DNA of 64,000 bases from NCBI GenBank assembly GCA_965153355.1, contig OZ231127.1:59396001-59460000 (forward strand), written 5' to 3'. This document shows, one piece after another, positions 52,541-64,000 of this stretch. The notes under the pieces were generated by a model that was not told where the DNA came from, ran no database searches, and saw only the letters and a list, made by a program, of their open reading frames with translations. Position 1 is the stretch's first letter. Each line of letters begins with the position of its first letter. The position numbers and the translations under genes were made by a program. Source of the DNA: Flaccisagitta enflata. Its lineage: Eukaryota; Chaetognatha; Sagittoidea; Aphragmophora.

Positions 52541-55170
52541 TCCCTCAAAACACTCAAAAACGCCTTCAACTGAAGCACTTGACGAGGCGCTGCAGCCAAA
52601 CCACTTGGAGAAGGGCCCCAAGACTAAGCAGGCGTCTACATCAACTAAAGGGCTAACAAACGCGATTATCCGCGACCCTCTAGCCCCTCCCGTTCTCGAG
52701 CAGTGCTTCAACAAAACTGAAAATGTCACCAAAACGCCCAAATCTGAACCGCACAGTGGATCACAACAGGGAAAAATGACGAAAAAACCTATCTCCGGCT
52801 CTCAGAAGAGTTCAGAGGATTCAAAAGAAGATCAATTTGATAGATCTCAACCTGCTGAATCTGCCTACGCTATTTTCGAGAACGTCGCTCCAACCGTTTC
52901 GAAGATACAGAGCGTCAAAGCCAAAAATCTTCAGCACAGCGCGCCAAAAACTGGATTTTTAAGCACAAATTCAGAAAAACCTCAATTTCTCCGTGACAAA
53001 GGATGCCTGAGCACTGAAAATTCTCAATTTGACAGTTTGTGCCGTGCTGAAGTCAATGGCGAGGTCCCCAAGCATGAGAAATTTACCATTTTAGAGATAA
53101 AGACTGATGAAGTTGCAAATAAAAAAATTTCTGAATTTCAAACAGAAAAACTTAGATTTCTCGGTGACAAAGAATGTCGGAGCTCTGAAAAATTGCATGT
53201 TGACAGTTTATGCCGTGCCGAAGCTAACGGTGATGTCCGTGTCCACGAGAAATCTACCGTTTCAGCGCCAGAGACCGGCAAAGTTCCAAACCCAAAAATT
53301 TCCGAACTTCAAGCCGTAATCAATGCAGTTGACTAATATGATATTGATATGAAGAATTAGCACATCAACAGGCACCTGATCCAGATTTTAGGCAACTTTT
53401 GAAAGACGCCAGAACTGGTTTACAGTTCAGGAAAATCCCTCTTGGTGATTCATACATCTACGTTGATGTCTCAAACGGTCCCGCTAGACCGTTTGTTCCG
53501 CTTAATTTTTGAAAGGAGATAATTGACATCATTGAAAGTTTCAACGAGAAAAAATTTTAGCGGAGAAAAATTTTAATAAAAAAAAAATTTTTGCAAGAAA
53601 CGATTCTAATGAAAAAAATTTAACAAAAAAAGTTTTAGCGAAAAAATTTTAGCGAGAAAGAATTTTAGCAAAAGAGATTTTAACGAAAAAATTAAAACGA
53701 CCAAGATTTTAACAAGAAAAATTTTGATAAAAAAAATTTTAGCAAAAAAATTTTAATGAAAAAAAATTTTAGCGAAAAAAATTTTAGCGAAAACATTTTA
53801 ACGCCAAAATTAACTAGTAAAATTTTAGCAAAAATTTTGCGAAAAATTCTAAGAAAAAATTTTCTTTAACCAAATTTTTTTCACAAAAATGTTTTACAAA
53901 ATTTTTCAAAATTTTTCTCATTAAAATGTTTTCTGCTGCAAAATTTTTTTTCGCTAAAATTTTTTTGTTAAAATTTTCTGCTAAAATTTTTGTCGTTAGA
54001 TTTTTTTTTTCCTTAGAATTTTGCTAAAATTTTTCTCGCTTTAAAATTTTTTCTCGCTACAATTTTTCGCTTAAATTTTTTTTGTTAAATTTTTCTCATT
54101 AAAATCGTTTCTTGCTAAGATTTTTCCTCGCTAAAATTTCTTCTTGCTAAAATTTTCAATGACCTCAAATATCAAAAATTGAGCGGAACAAATGGTCTAG
54201 CGGGACCGTTTGAGTCATTGACGTAGATGTATAAATCACCAAGTGGGATTTTCCTGAACTGCAAACCAGTCCTGGCGTTGTTTAGAAGTTGCCTAAAATC
54301 TGGATCAAGTGCCTGTTGATGTGCCAATTTTTAATATCAATATTATAATGGTCAACTGCGTTGATTACGGCTTGAAGTTTGGAAATTTTTGGGTTTGGAA
54401 CTTTGCCTGTCTCTGGCGCTGAAACGGTAGATTTTTCGTGGACACGGACATCATCATTAGCTTCGGCACGGCATAAACTGTTAATATGCAATTTTTCAGA
54501 GCTCCGACATTGTTTGTCACCGAGAAATCTAAGTTTTTCTGTTTGAAATTCAGAAATTTTTTTATTTGCAACTTCATCAGTCTTTATCTCCAAACGGTAA
54601 ATTTCTCATGCTTGGGGACCTCGCCATTGACTTCGGCACGGCACAAACTGTCAAATTGAGAATTTTTAATGCTCAGGCATCCTTTGTCACGGAAAAATTG
54701 AGGTTTTTCTGAATTTGTGCTTAAACCAGTTTTCAAGCAGTGACAGTGCTAAACAAGATTTTTGGCCTGACGCTTGTGGTATCTTCTCAAAGGTTGGAGC
54801 GATGTTTCAAAAATAGCGCAGAAAGTAAGATTCAAGATATTTATATCTATCATACCGATCTTTTTTCATTCCTCCCGAACTCTTCCTGAAAGTTTATATA
54901 GGTTTTTTCACATTTTTCCCTGTTGTGATCCACTGTGCGGTTCAGATTTGTATGTTTTGGTGACATTTTTGGTTTTGTCGAAGCACTGCTCGAGAACAGG
55001 AGGGGCTAGAGGGTCGCGGATGGTCGCGTTTGTTAGCCCTTTAGTTGATGTAGACGCCTGCTTAGTCTTGGGGCCCTTCTCCAAGTAGTTTGGCTGCAGC
55101 GCCTCGTCAAGTGCTTCAGTTGAAGGCATTTTTGAGTGTTTTGAGGGACAACTCGAATTTGGCTGGCCTA
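52540..55170. repeat. 2.6-kb palindrome of gypsy pol sequence
   Basis: 52540-53865 and 53865-55170 are inverted copies with almost no spacer. Mirror landmarks: ACTGAAGCACTTGACGAGGC (52568) with its complement near 55115; GGTCCCGCTAGACCGTTTG (53480) with its complement near 54210. The centre is AT-rich, with AATTTTAGCGAAAAA-type repeats on the left and their complement on the right. Each arm has small private deletions. Confidence 0.85.
52605..53336 (+). pseudogene. Gypsy pol linker region, left palindrome arm, 243 open codons
   Basis: Ser/Thr/Lys-rich frame with two adjacent 57-residue repeats at residues 124-180 and 181-237; both contain FL-DK-C, DSLCRAE and VHEK/KHEK, ending KISEFQ or KISELQ. 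It ends at VINAVD; beyond the stop the sequence still reads AHQQAPDPDFRQLLKDARTG and SYIYVDVSNGPARPFVPLNF. That is the pattern joining RNase H to integrase in gypsy pol. So this is an unusually long pol linker, not a separate gene. Truncated, no start of its own. Confidence 0.55.
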
Positions 55171-55412
55171 AACTCTTTGAAATGGGCCTTTTTACCGTGG
55201 CATCGTGTGCATCAGTTGTTGCTGCAGTGACATGCTGATTTTTGAGAGGCTGGGATGCTGCTGGCGTCGACGAGGCACTTGAGAAGCTTGTAGAAGGATC
55301 CTTATTGAAATAGACATCGAAGTCAGCCAATTCTTTTTTTATATCAGCAAACATTTTTCTCTGCTTCTCTCGAATGTTGTCGGATGCGACTGGGGACGCA
55401 AAGGTGACTTTG

Positions 55413-55731
55413 AGGGGTGGGGGATAGCTCAGAGGTAGCATGTGAGCTCGTGGCCCTCTGGGTCACGAGTTTGAGTCCTGTATTGGACGAGTCTTTTCAA
55501 CGGAGGTTGGAATCCTCAACCATGCGATCGGGCTCTAGGAGGGGTTGCCTGGTGAATCCAGTAAAAACAGCTAGCTAGACGGGAGGGTTGGAAGGGTGGA
55601 AGGGTGGGTCCGGACAGGGGCGCCTCGAATGGTGGATCTGCGTAACTGCGTTGGCAGGCAGAACGCCCCTTACTGTACGAAAGTATGGGAAACTTCCACT
55701 CCTCCCAAGTGGCAACAACAACAACAACAAC
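55413..55731 (+). mobile_element. tRNA-derived SINE with 12-bp target duplication and (CAA)n tail
   Basis: The head has an A-box-like TAGCTCAGAGGTAGCATG and a B-box-like CACGAGTTTGAGTCCTG about 40 bases apart, as in tRNA-type pol III promoters. The body runs to (CAA)n at 55712-55731. Perfect direct repeats AAGGTGACTTTG lie at 55401-55412 and 55732-55743. Both SINE and target duplication are intact, so the insertion is relatively recent. Confidence 0.85.
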
Positions 55732-56132
55732 AAGGTGACTTTGCGCTGACGAGAGGCTGGAGGATCTGCGACGGATGCAGTTCTTGAAGGCTATGAGATT
55801 AATGAGATGGTTGGTTGACTTTGGATTGGTTTCAAATGATGGCAGAAACAAACTGATGAGATTGTAGCTGAACTTTGCAACATGTCCAAATGTTGCAAGA
55901 AGACATGACGGTCATTGGCAACTGACGAGATGTTGGAGATAGATGCCGCTGCTTTGTGGGAGAGGATCTCATTTGGCCTTGAGAGTGCATCCGCCACAAA
56001 GTTACTTTTACCCTCTAGATAGCGGATATCAGTAGTAAATTCGGCTATCTCTGACAACTGATTTGTTTGCCTTGCTGTTGGTGCGTCAGTTTTCTTGTGG
56101 ATTGAAGGCACCAATCTTTGGTGGTCAGTATA

Positions 56133-57128
56133 CAGTGCGACTCATAAAAAAAGAAACAACTTTCATTCTAATTTTACATAGTTTAAATTCAACAAATCAA
56201 ATTGTTATTCATGAGCATTTAAAAGAACTTCAAAAAATAAACAATTTGCCACCAGTCCCATCAAATTTGATCTATTCATTTGAATTTTATGTTAAAATGA
56301 ATACAAATGATTCAAAACCTAAGTGGGAAAACAATAGATTTTCTTTCATAGTTTATAGAGGAAAAATTTTAGTAAAACTGTGGTAATTTCTAAACAAATT
56401 GAGCTAGTAACTCCAGAAACAGCTCATATGACAGATTTTTTCAAGGGCTTTCGCAATGTCATGGCTTTTGATAGATTTTCACTTGATTTAAACCTTTTTG
56501 TAAGTGACAAAAGAAAGAATTTTTTCATCATACAAATTCAAAAAACGAGGGATCTTTTCCCCCATTATAATATCCATGTTTAAATTGAAGAAAGTAAACA
56601 AAATCAGTGACCATTTGAAAGATCTTCAAAAGATCTTTCATTCGGGACCAATCCCAGCCTCCTAGCTTTAATCGTTTGGAAATGGCATCAGTTTAAAGTT
56701 ATATGGGTACATTTTGGATGAGCGCCATTTCAAACTTGATAATCATTACTCTCCAGTCTTTTCCTTACTGTGTCTAAACAAACTGAGCTAAAAATGTGAG
56801 ATTGGCAGCAAATGAAAGCTATTTGTATTATTTTTCAAATGGTCTATGATATCAATTTATTTCCTGTAATGCAAAGGATAAAAATCAATTAAAAAAGATC
56901 CCTTTCTTTATATCTTTTGAAAAATTCACTGTTCATACACAGATTCTGATACCATATCTTCTTTTTACTATAAAATCTTAACTAATTAATATAATCTCGT
57001 GGGATTTGTAACTTTGGCTTCATTTGATGACACTCTTTCTATATCTCAGAAAGAGAATACCAAAAACTTATTTTTTTCATGAAAAATATCTTATAGAACA
57101 GCTGTTTCCTTTTTTATGGTTCGCAGTG
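56133..57128. mobile_element. Mariner-type element, TA-flanked, inside gypsy RNase H
   Basis: The termini are CAGTGCGACTCATAAAAAAA (56133) and the complement of CACTGCGAACCATAAAAAAG (ending 57128), with TA on both sides. 996 bases with no transposase recognised. The gypsy RNase H reading resumes in frame on the two flanks, which confirms both borders. Confidence 0.8.
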
Positions 57129-57189
57129 TAAAGACTAAAAGGGCGGCCTACCGCCATGTGTTTAAAATGTTGTATGGCCTTGTGAGCAG

Positions 57190-60120
57190 CATTAAGCGGG
57201 AAGTAAAAGGGAGTGCTAGCAGCAATGAAAAAACGTCAACATCAGACTGATCTGACAAAAGGGAGGGCGGGATTGGCAGGGGAGTGCTGACAGCAACAAA
57301 ATCAGGATCAACCTTCATTCTTGAGAGGGAGTGCGGACAGTAAAAGGGAGTGCTAGCAGCAATGGAAAAAAGTTGATATCAGACTGATCTGACAAAAGGG
57401 AGGGCGGGATTGGCAAGGGAGTGCTGACAGCAACAAAATCAGGATCAACCTTCATTCCTGAGAGGGAGTGCGGGAAGTAAAAGGGAGTGCTAGCAGCAAT
57501 GAAAAAAAGTTGATATCAGACTGATCTGACAAAAGGGAGGGCGGGATTGGCAGGGGAGTGCTGACAGCAATAAAATCAGGATCAACCTTCATTCATGAGA
57601 GGGAGTGCGGGAAGTAAAGGAGGCTAGGCAGCAACGGAAAAGTTGATATCAGACTGATCTGACAAAAGGGAGGGCGAGATTACAGGGGAGTGCTGACAGC
57701 AACAAAATCAGGATCAACCTTCATTCATAAGAGGCAGGTAAAAAGGGAAAGAGCAGCAATGGAAAAAGTCAATAACAGACTGATGTGACAAAAGGGATGA
57801 CGGATGGGCAGGGGAGTGCTTATTGCACAACAAATTAGAATCAACCTTCATCTGGCGAGAGGGAGAAGGAAATAAAAGGAGCATGAAGAATGGAAAAAAG
57901 TTGATATCAGACTGATCTGACAAAAGGGAGGGCGGGATTGGCAGGGGAGTGCTGACAGCAACAAAATTAGATACAACCTTCATGCATGAGAGGGAGTGCG
58001 GGAAGTAAAAGGGAGTGCTAGCAGCAATGGAAAAAAGTCAATATCAGACTGATCTGACAAAAGGGAGGGCGGGATTGGCAGGGGAGTGCTGACAGCAACA
58101 AAATTAGAATCAACCTTCATTCATGAGAGGGAGTGCGGGAAGTAAAAGGGAGTGCTAGCAGCAATGGAAAAAAGTCAATAACAGACTGATCTGACAAAAG
58201 GGAGGGCGGGATTGGCAGGGGAGTGCTGACAGCAACAAAATTAGAATCAACCTTCATTCATGAGAGGGAGTGCGGGAAGTAAAGGGAGTGCTAGCAGCAA
58301 TGGAAAAAAGTTGAGAGAATAGACTGACCTGACAAAAGGGAGGGCGGGGGATTGGCAGGGAGTGCTGACAGCAACAAAATTAGATGCAACCTTCATTCAT
58401 GAGAGGGAGTGCGGGAAGTAAAAGGGAGTGCTAGCAGCAATGGAAAAAAGTCAATAACAGACTGATGTGACAAAAGGGAGGGCGGGATGGGCAGGGGAGT
58501 GCTGACAGCAACAAAATTAGAATCAACCTTCAGAGGGAGTGCGGGAAGTAAAAGGGAGCGCTAGCAGCAATGGAAAAAATTTGATATCAGACTTGTCTCA
58601 AAAAAGGGAGGGCGGGATAAGCAGGGGAGTGCTGACAGCAACAAAATTAGGATCAACCTTCATTCATGAGAGGGAGTGCGGGAAGTAAAAGGGAGTGCTA
58701 GCAGCAATGGAAAAAAGTCAATAACAGACTGATGTGACAAAAGGGAGGGCGGGATGGGCAGGGGAGTGCTGACAGCAACAAAATTAGAATCAACCTTCAT
58801 TCATGAGTGGGAGTGCGGGAATAAAAGGAAGTGCTAGCAGCAATGGAAAATTTGATATTAGACTTGTCTCAAAAAGGGAGGGCTGTGGATACAGGAGTGC
58901 TGACAGCAACAAAATTAGATCAATCATTCATGAGAGGAAAGGAAGAAAAGGGAGCAGGCGCTGAAAAAGTCAATATCAGACTGATCTGTTGGACACAGGC
59001 GGATTTGTGAGTGCTGATAAGCAACCAAATCAGGATCAACCTTCATCTGAGAGGGAGTGGAAGTAAAAGGGAGTGCTAGCAGCAATGGAAAAAGCCAATA
59101 ACTCAGACCGATGTGGACAAAAAGGAGGGCGGATGGCAGGGAGTGCTGACAGCAACAAATGAATCAACCTTTCATTCATGAGGGAGTGTGAAGAAAAGGA
59201 GGCGAGCATAAAACATGTGTGACTGATTTAAACAAAAAGGAGGAGGAATGGCAGGGGAAGTGCTGATAAGCACCAAACAGGCCTCCCAATCGTGAGGAGA
59301 TGAGTAAGGAGTGTGCATAATGAAAAAAAGCCCTATATCAGACTGATCTGGAAAAAGGAGGGCGGATTGGCAGGGAGAAGGATATAACAGAATTAGAATC
59401 AACCTTACTCATGAGGAGGGAGTGGGAAGTAAAAGGGGTGCTATAGCAATGGAAAGAAGCTGACAACAGATCATGGTGACAAAGGGAGGAGCGGGATAAA
59501 AGGAGTGCTGACAGCAACAGAATTAGAATCAACTCATTCATGAGAGGGAGTGTGGATGTGTTGAGTGAAGTATAAGCAATGGAAAAAGTCAATAACAGAC
59601 TGATGTGACAAAAGGGAGGCTGGGATGGGCAGGGGAGTGCTGGACAGTAGAAATAAAATTAGAATCAACCTTCATTCATGAGAGGGAGTGCGGGAAGTAG
59701 TATGGGAGTGCTAGCAGCATGTGGTGTCAGACTGGGACTGATGAATGCATGAGGCGGATGGGCAGGGAGTGCTGACAGCAAGAAAATCAGATACAACCCT
59801 TATTCATGAGAGGGAGTGCGGTAAGTAAAAGGGAGTACTAGCAGCAATGGAAAAAAGTCAATATCAGACTGATCTGACAAAAGGGAGGGCGGGATTGGCA
59901 GGGGAGTGCTGACAGCAACAAAAGCTTTATCAACTGATGTCATAAGAGGGAGTGCGGCATGTAGAAGGGAGTGCTCACAGTAATTCAGTCAGTTTAACCC
60001 CGACCTTCAAAAAGGGAGTGCGGGACCTTGTAGGGAGTGCTACAGAACAGAAATTAGCAACTTGTTCTGTGAAGGAAGGTTTCATGAGAGGGAGGGCGGA
60101 GACCAGGGAGAGCGGCAATA
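57190..60120 (+). repeat. Satellite array, 137-bp unit, about 21 copies
   Basis: Starts of GGAGTGCTGACAGC at 57281, 57418 and 57555 give a 137-base period. Each unit has two GGGAGTGC boxes (GCTGACAGCAACAAAAT and GCTAGCAGCAATGGAAAA), CAGACTGATCTGACAAAAGG and GATCAACCTTCATTCATGAG. Units are regular to about 58850, ragged with many small indels at 58850-59760, then regular again. GC-rich relative to its surroundings; no gene. Confidence 0.95.
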
Positions 60121-60357
60121 CCTATTCCCTCGATTTAGGCAATTCTCGTCTACAAAAGAGACGATAAGAGATAGCTTGATATCGATTAATAGAGATAGCT
60201 TTGCATCGATTTTCGATACGGTATACTAATCAATTACAAAGTTATTAACAATTGCTAACTATTTTATTTTATTTTTCTTTTATTCCTAAGATTTAACCTT
60301 GATTAATGAGCATAGATGCGTTCTTTCTTCCCACTGTAAGCAAAACTCTCTCTCCGC

Positions 60358-60384
60358 AAACTTCCTCCTCCTCCTCCTCCTCCT

Positions 60385-60425
<41 letters not shown>
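60358..60425. repeat. (TCC)n and (TC)n tract
   Basis: CTTCCTCCTCCTCCTCCTCC then TC units to 60420. Confidence 0.9.
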
Positions 60426-60426
<1 letters not shown>

Positions 60427-61070
60427 TTCTTTTTATTTTTCTTTTCTTTGATTGTGCCCATTGTGTCTCGCCTCATCCCGATATTCTATCCCCTATCTCG
60501 AAGTACAAGTTCAGGGTAGATAATCGGTCAGTCAGTCCGATACAGATCGATATGTTGCGCAGGTTACTGTCGGGACACAAATGAATATCGGGACACAAAT
60601 GACTGTTGGGACACAAATGACCATTGAGACTGTTGGGACACAATGTTGGGGCACAATGTTGGGACACAATGTCAGGACACAATGTTGGGACACATTGTTG
60701 GGACACAATGACGGGACACAATATCAGGACACAATGTTGGGACACAATGTTGGGACACATTGTCGGGACACAATGTTGGGGCACAATGTCGGGACACAAT
60801 GTCGGGACACAATGTTGGGACACAATGTTGGGACACAATGTTGGGACACAATGTTGGGACACAATGTTGGGAAACAATGTTGGGACACAATGTTGGGAAA
60901 CAATGTTGGGATATAATGTCAGGACACAATGTCGAGACACAACACTGGGACATAATGTCGGGACACAAGGTCAGGACACAATGTCGGGACACAGTATGGG
61001 GACACAATTACAAAAAATGATGTAATACAGTAATAAATGATGAAAAAGCAACGTGTTACCGACAAACCGA

Positions 61071-61139
<69 letters not shown>

Positions 61140-61680
61140 GCTATTTCCAAGGCTAGAAAATTCAAATTCATAAGTTTTGAATATCAGTTTGTTTGAAATC
61201 GTCCAATCATTTTCACCTCACATTCAGTTTTCATCTTTTACAGTTGATGCACACTGACAAAATAGGGTGTGCCGTGGTCCCTGGCTGTCTTTATGAGGAA
61301 GAATATTACACGGTGCTCGTTTGCTTACTGAGTCCAAAGTGAGTATACCAGTATTGGCGGCTATTATCGTGAGGAAAAAAGTCGTTAGCATTCACCATTA
61401 TTTATCAAACTTTGGTAATCAGTCAGAGCAAAATTTTTCGTTTGTTAGATTTATGAGAAGAAAGACTTAACAACAATACAATACAATACAATACAATACA
61501 AAACAATACAATACAATACAATACTGCAATACAATAGAATACAATACTTTAATAGGATGTGCTGCAATACTATACAATACTAGAATTAAATTTGAATAGA
61601 GGAGGGGAAGAATTGTTCATCAAAACAACTTCTTCCACGTCACCCAGGCCTTGTGAAATGTCATGAATGTTCCTTCTCAG

Positions 61681-61843
61681 AATGCGGATGGTACCATCTT
61701 CGGAAGAGGTCGAACTTGAACATCAACCTCACGCTGGATTTAGTGGTCCTATTCCAGGGGAGAGCCCGTTGACGCCAGTCGAGGCGCAAAATATCAAACA
61801 AGTGGCACCGCCAGCCCCAGACAACGTCGTCCTGGGGAAACAG
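61681..61843 (+). CDS. Internal exon of duplicated gene, right copy
   Basis: The acceptor ATGTTCCTTCTCAG precedes 61681 and the donor GGGAAACAG|GTTTGC is at 61843/61844. The frame reads MRMVPSSEEVELEHQPHAGF, SGPIPGESPLTPVEAQNIKQ, PPAPDNVVLGKQ. About nine in ten residues match the left copy. It also stays open to TAA at 61943-61945, 13 bases before the M1 MITE, so a read-through terminal form is possible. Confidence 0.5.
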
Positions 61844-61958
61844 GTTTGCAAAATCGTTAGAATTGAGCCTGGCCAGAGGAATCTTCTTTTACGGGCCGTG
61901 GTCACAGAGGGAAATATATCACGTCGCCCAGAACAAACGACATAACATCTGTAATATA

Positions 61959-62520
61959 CAGTAGATCTCGTCAAGAATTGAGATAACGGGGGCAAGCATT
62001 GTGGAAAGAGGAATGAAGCCAGGGGAGTGATATTTGGATCATAGACTTATCAAAGGATGTTTATTCTTCATGACAGCTGGTTGCCATGGTAACACATTTT
62101 CATGTATTCTCGCTAGAATATCAATATTTTGAGAGAATTTTTTAGGGAATATTGCTTAAAATCAATTATACTACAACATTCCCACAGTATGTTCTGTAAG
62201 AATGTCGCTCGTTTGGCTGTTGCTAGGGAGCCTATCCATGTGTGACAACCCCTAGCAACCGCTAAATGAGTGACATTCTTACAGAACATATTTTAGGAAA
62301 GTTGTAGGAAATTTAATTTTAAAAAATGTTCCCTCAAAAAATTTCTCAAAATATTGATAAATTTAGCAAAAATACATAGAAATGCGTTTCAAGGCAACCA
62401 TCTATCCTGGGCAATAAAGCATCTCTTTATTAGTTTATGCTTCAAATATCACTTCCCTGGCTTCATTTGTTTTTCTACAATGCTTGCCCCCATTATCTCA
62501 AGTCTAGACAAGATCTACTG
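61959..62520. mobile_element. 'M1' MITE, right-arm copy, TA-flanked
   Basis: The termini CAGTAGATCTCGTCAAGAAT and CTAGACAAGATCTACTG are bordered by TA at 61957-61958 and 62521-62522. 562 bases. Same relative position as the left copy, so it predates the duplication. Confidence 0.75.
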
Positions 62521-63295
62521 TACCAAAAGGTAAAGTTTGATCACTGCAGCACAATTTAACACTATATAAACCTATAGTATACTGTTTTATTGCTTTGAGG
62601 GGAAGAAAATCATAGATTTGGTAACACATCAGAGGCAGGGGAGGGGGGAATAAAATCAAAAGCCACTGAAGTATATGCACCTCTGCTTTTTATGTTCCAT
62701 TTGTATAAACAAAGCCCAATCTACTTTCTATAGTTGTATAGAATGTCTATGGGAAAAATCTTTCCTCGAAACTACAGTAATCGATTCTATACAACTAGTA
62801 CAGCATTGATGACGTGGTGCCTAGATCAAGTTCAAATCGATTTTCCAATTAGCTTGGGCTCTTATTATGCAAATGGAACAAAAAGTGCTTGGAAATGAAT
62901 TTTTTTTTTACACCCAAATTTAACCCACTCTATAAAACAGTTGAGCTTCACTAGAGCTCATGGTAAGGGACTGAGAAAAAAAAAACATGTTTTACAGTGA
63001 AACTGCCCTATTGCCATTGTAATTAAAACTACTAAACATGAAACCGCAAGTTACATGCGTAATACCTATAGGTGGGCATGCCTCATTAGGTCATAGTGCA
63101 AACAAAGAAAAGATTGGATTTTCAGTTATAATAAAGAAATGTATTTTGTGGGCATGCCTTATTATCAGGTGTGCACAAGCGGTACTCCACTGTATGTTCC
63201 CTATCCCCACCCACTTTGCTTTATGTGCCGGGGGATTTTTACCACATTTTGAGACATTTGCCAAAATCAATGCTTACCGTTTTTATACTCTTCAG

Positions 63296-63442
63296 GACTT
63301 CATGCCCGAGGAATTGTATTCAAAGGACAACTTGAATCGGCAATTTGAAACGGAACTAGCGCACTTGCAAAACGATTTCTATCCCAATTCTCAAGAACTA
63401 GAACTTGAATCTCAGCCTGGTGAAGTTTGGCGCAGTATTTAG
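63296..63442 (+). CDS. Last exon of duplicated gene, right copy
   Basis: The acceptor TTTTTATACTCTTCAG precedes GACTTC. 48 residues run from DFMPEELYSKDN to GEVWRSI, then TAG at 63440-63442, identical in protein to the left copy. The frame is also open upstream for about 80 codons (FALCAGGFLPHF ...), less conserved between the arms, which supports the acceptor as the true exon start. Function unknown. Confidence 0.6.
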   Translation, partial: DFMPEELYSKDNLNRQFETELAHLQNDFYPNSQELELESQPGEVWRSI

Positions 63443-64000
63443 TGGTGATTTCAATCCACCGTGTGTAAAAACTAACACCTGAGTGAAAACAAGGCCGGAG
63501 ACACAAGTCTTACAGTTTTTTTTCTTTTTGCGTCGCTTGATAAAGAATTCTATATGAGGCTGTATCGGTAAATCTTTCCGTCCATCCGACCTTGTTTTTT
63601 CTGAATGTGTGTTTTTTTTTGCGTACCTTTAAGTTATGCCATTCACTCATTCATTCAACAAATCTCTCCACTCTTCATACTTCAACACTTTTTTACAATA
63701 GAATATGTTCGTCCGTCCTTTTGATTTCCAATGTTGACTGTTCCTTCCATCACATAAATACGTGTTTTTAGAAAATATCATTTTGCTTAAATACAATCAT
63801 TATGATGACTAACATATAGTGGTAGACTGACGTATGGTAGTAATTTTGTCCAACTTCCATATGACATTGCTGTATATAGGACAGTTCTTCGCATACACAC
63901 ACCGTATTTCTTCTGATTAGCGCCCCGGGCAGTCGTAAGATCATTTTTTTAGTTTTTTTCACGCGACTCTACACCTTGCTGTGTTGGTTGGTCCATCGCG

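Larger units (their letters stand above)
54160..57190 (-). pseudogene. Ty3/gypsy pol remnant: RNase H and long linker, right arm
   Basis: On the - strand from 57190: an RNase H segment with HFKHMAVGRPFSLYTD, then (after a mariner-type insertion 56133-57128) KKTDAPTARQTNQLSEIAEF and GKSNFVADALSRP. A Ser/Lys-rich linker follows, broken by a SINE at 55413-55731, and reaches ADFDVYFNKDPSTSF and EKGPKTKQASTSTKGL before the palindrome centre. RNase H removes the RNA strand during reverse transcription. Stops and insertions show it is dead. RT, protease, gag and LTRs are not in view; the satellite begins where it ends. Confidence 0.75.
60570..64000. repeat. Right arm of large inverted duplication
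   Basis: Inverted match of the left arm. Order on the + strand: 13-bp minisatellite (60570-61010), (CT)n, 61140-61470 block, short AATAC tract, internal exon, M1 MITE, GTTCCATTTGCAT foldback, last exon, and the HINE-like element at the window edge. It lacks the Penelope-like element, the 9.8-kb HINE-like element and about 376 bases of the foldback. It continues past base 64000. Confidence 0.85.

Noticed and set aside
55516-55851. 111-codon frame on the - strand
   Set aside because: It crosses a SINE inserted in the gypsy remnant, so the frame is composite and not a gene.
57190-60120. CRISPR-like regular array
   Set aside because: The unit is 137 bp with no unique spacers; this is a eukaryotic satellite.

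Overview
The window is nuclear DNA of an intron-rich eukaryote, most likely an invertebrate animal or a close holozoan relative. The evidence is a SERCA-type calcium pump with animal-like sequence split by GT-AG introns, a tRNA-derived SINE, Penelope-like and Ty3/gypsy retroelements, many Tc1/mariner-type elements flanked by TA, and very long simple repeats. There are no prokaryotic features. Most long open frames here are microsatellite or minisatellite artefacts; real coding exons are short and were recognised by splice phase and protein character.

Layout. 1-8.6 kb: the 3' half of a SERCA gene on the + strand, eight exons from the N/P-domain boundary to the start of the last membrane helix. 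Its introns hold repeats, and one 3' splice site with its exon start is present three times in tandem. 9.5-18.65 kb: the left arm of a large inverted duplication. It carries two exons of an unrecognised gene (- strand), a TA-flanked MITE in the intron between them, and a decayed Penelope-like element whose GIY-YIG domain lies upstream of the RT. 19.2-20.5 kb: a three-exon gene on the - strand for a predicted secreted protein of 148 residues. 20.6-38 kb: simple repeats, foldback elements and nested Tc1/mariner elements. 38.07-40.65 kb: a signal-peptide exon and a second exon with MACPF-like character, the latter preceded by tandem copies of its own splice-acceptor region. 41-52.3 kb: mostly repeats, plus a gypsy integrase relic. 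52.5-57.2 kb: a decayed Ty3/gypsy pol region with a 2.6-kb palindromic end, broken by a SINE and a mariner-like element. 57.2-60.1 kb: a 137-bp satellite array. 60.57-64 kb: the right arm of the inverted duplication, with the same two exons in the opposite direction; it runs off the window.

Three repeat systems dominate and look under-described. (i) HINE-like elements (DINE-1/pearl type, probably rolling-circle): one end begins AACAAGGCC, the other is a hairpin ending CGCGACT, with a GTCC/GGTC core; the filler minisatellite differs from copy to copy. (ii) Related elements with a CTCTATAAGAGGC box. (iii) 'GCR' elements with two nested inverted end modules and a 20-bp GGCCTGAGAG or GGCTCAAAT minisatellite inside. 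Comparing the two arms of the inverted duplication gives a filled and an empty site for a type (i) element, which supports its mobility and fixes its ends. Family names (i)-(iii) are working names for this window.
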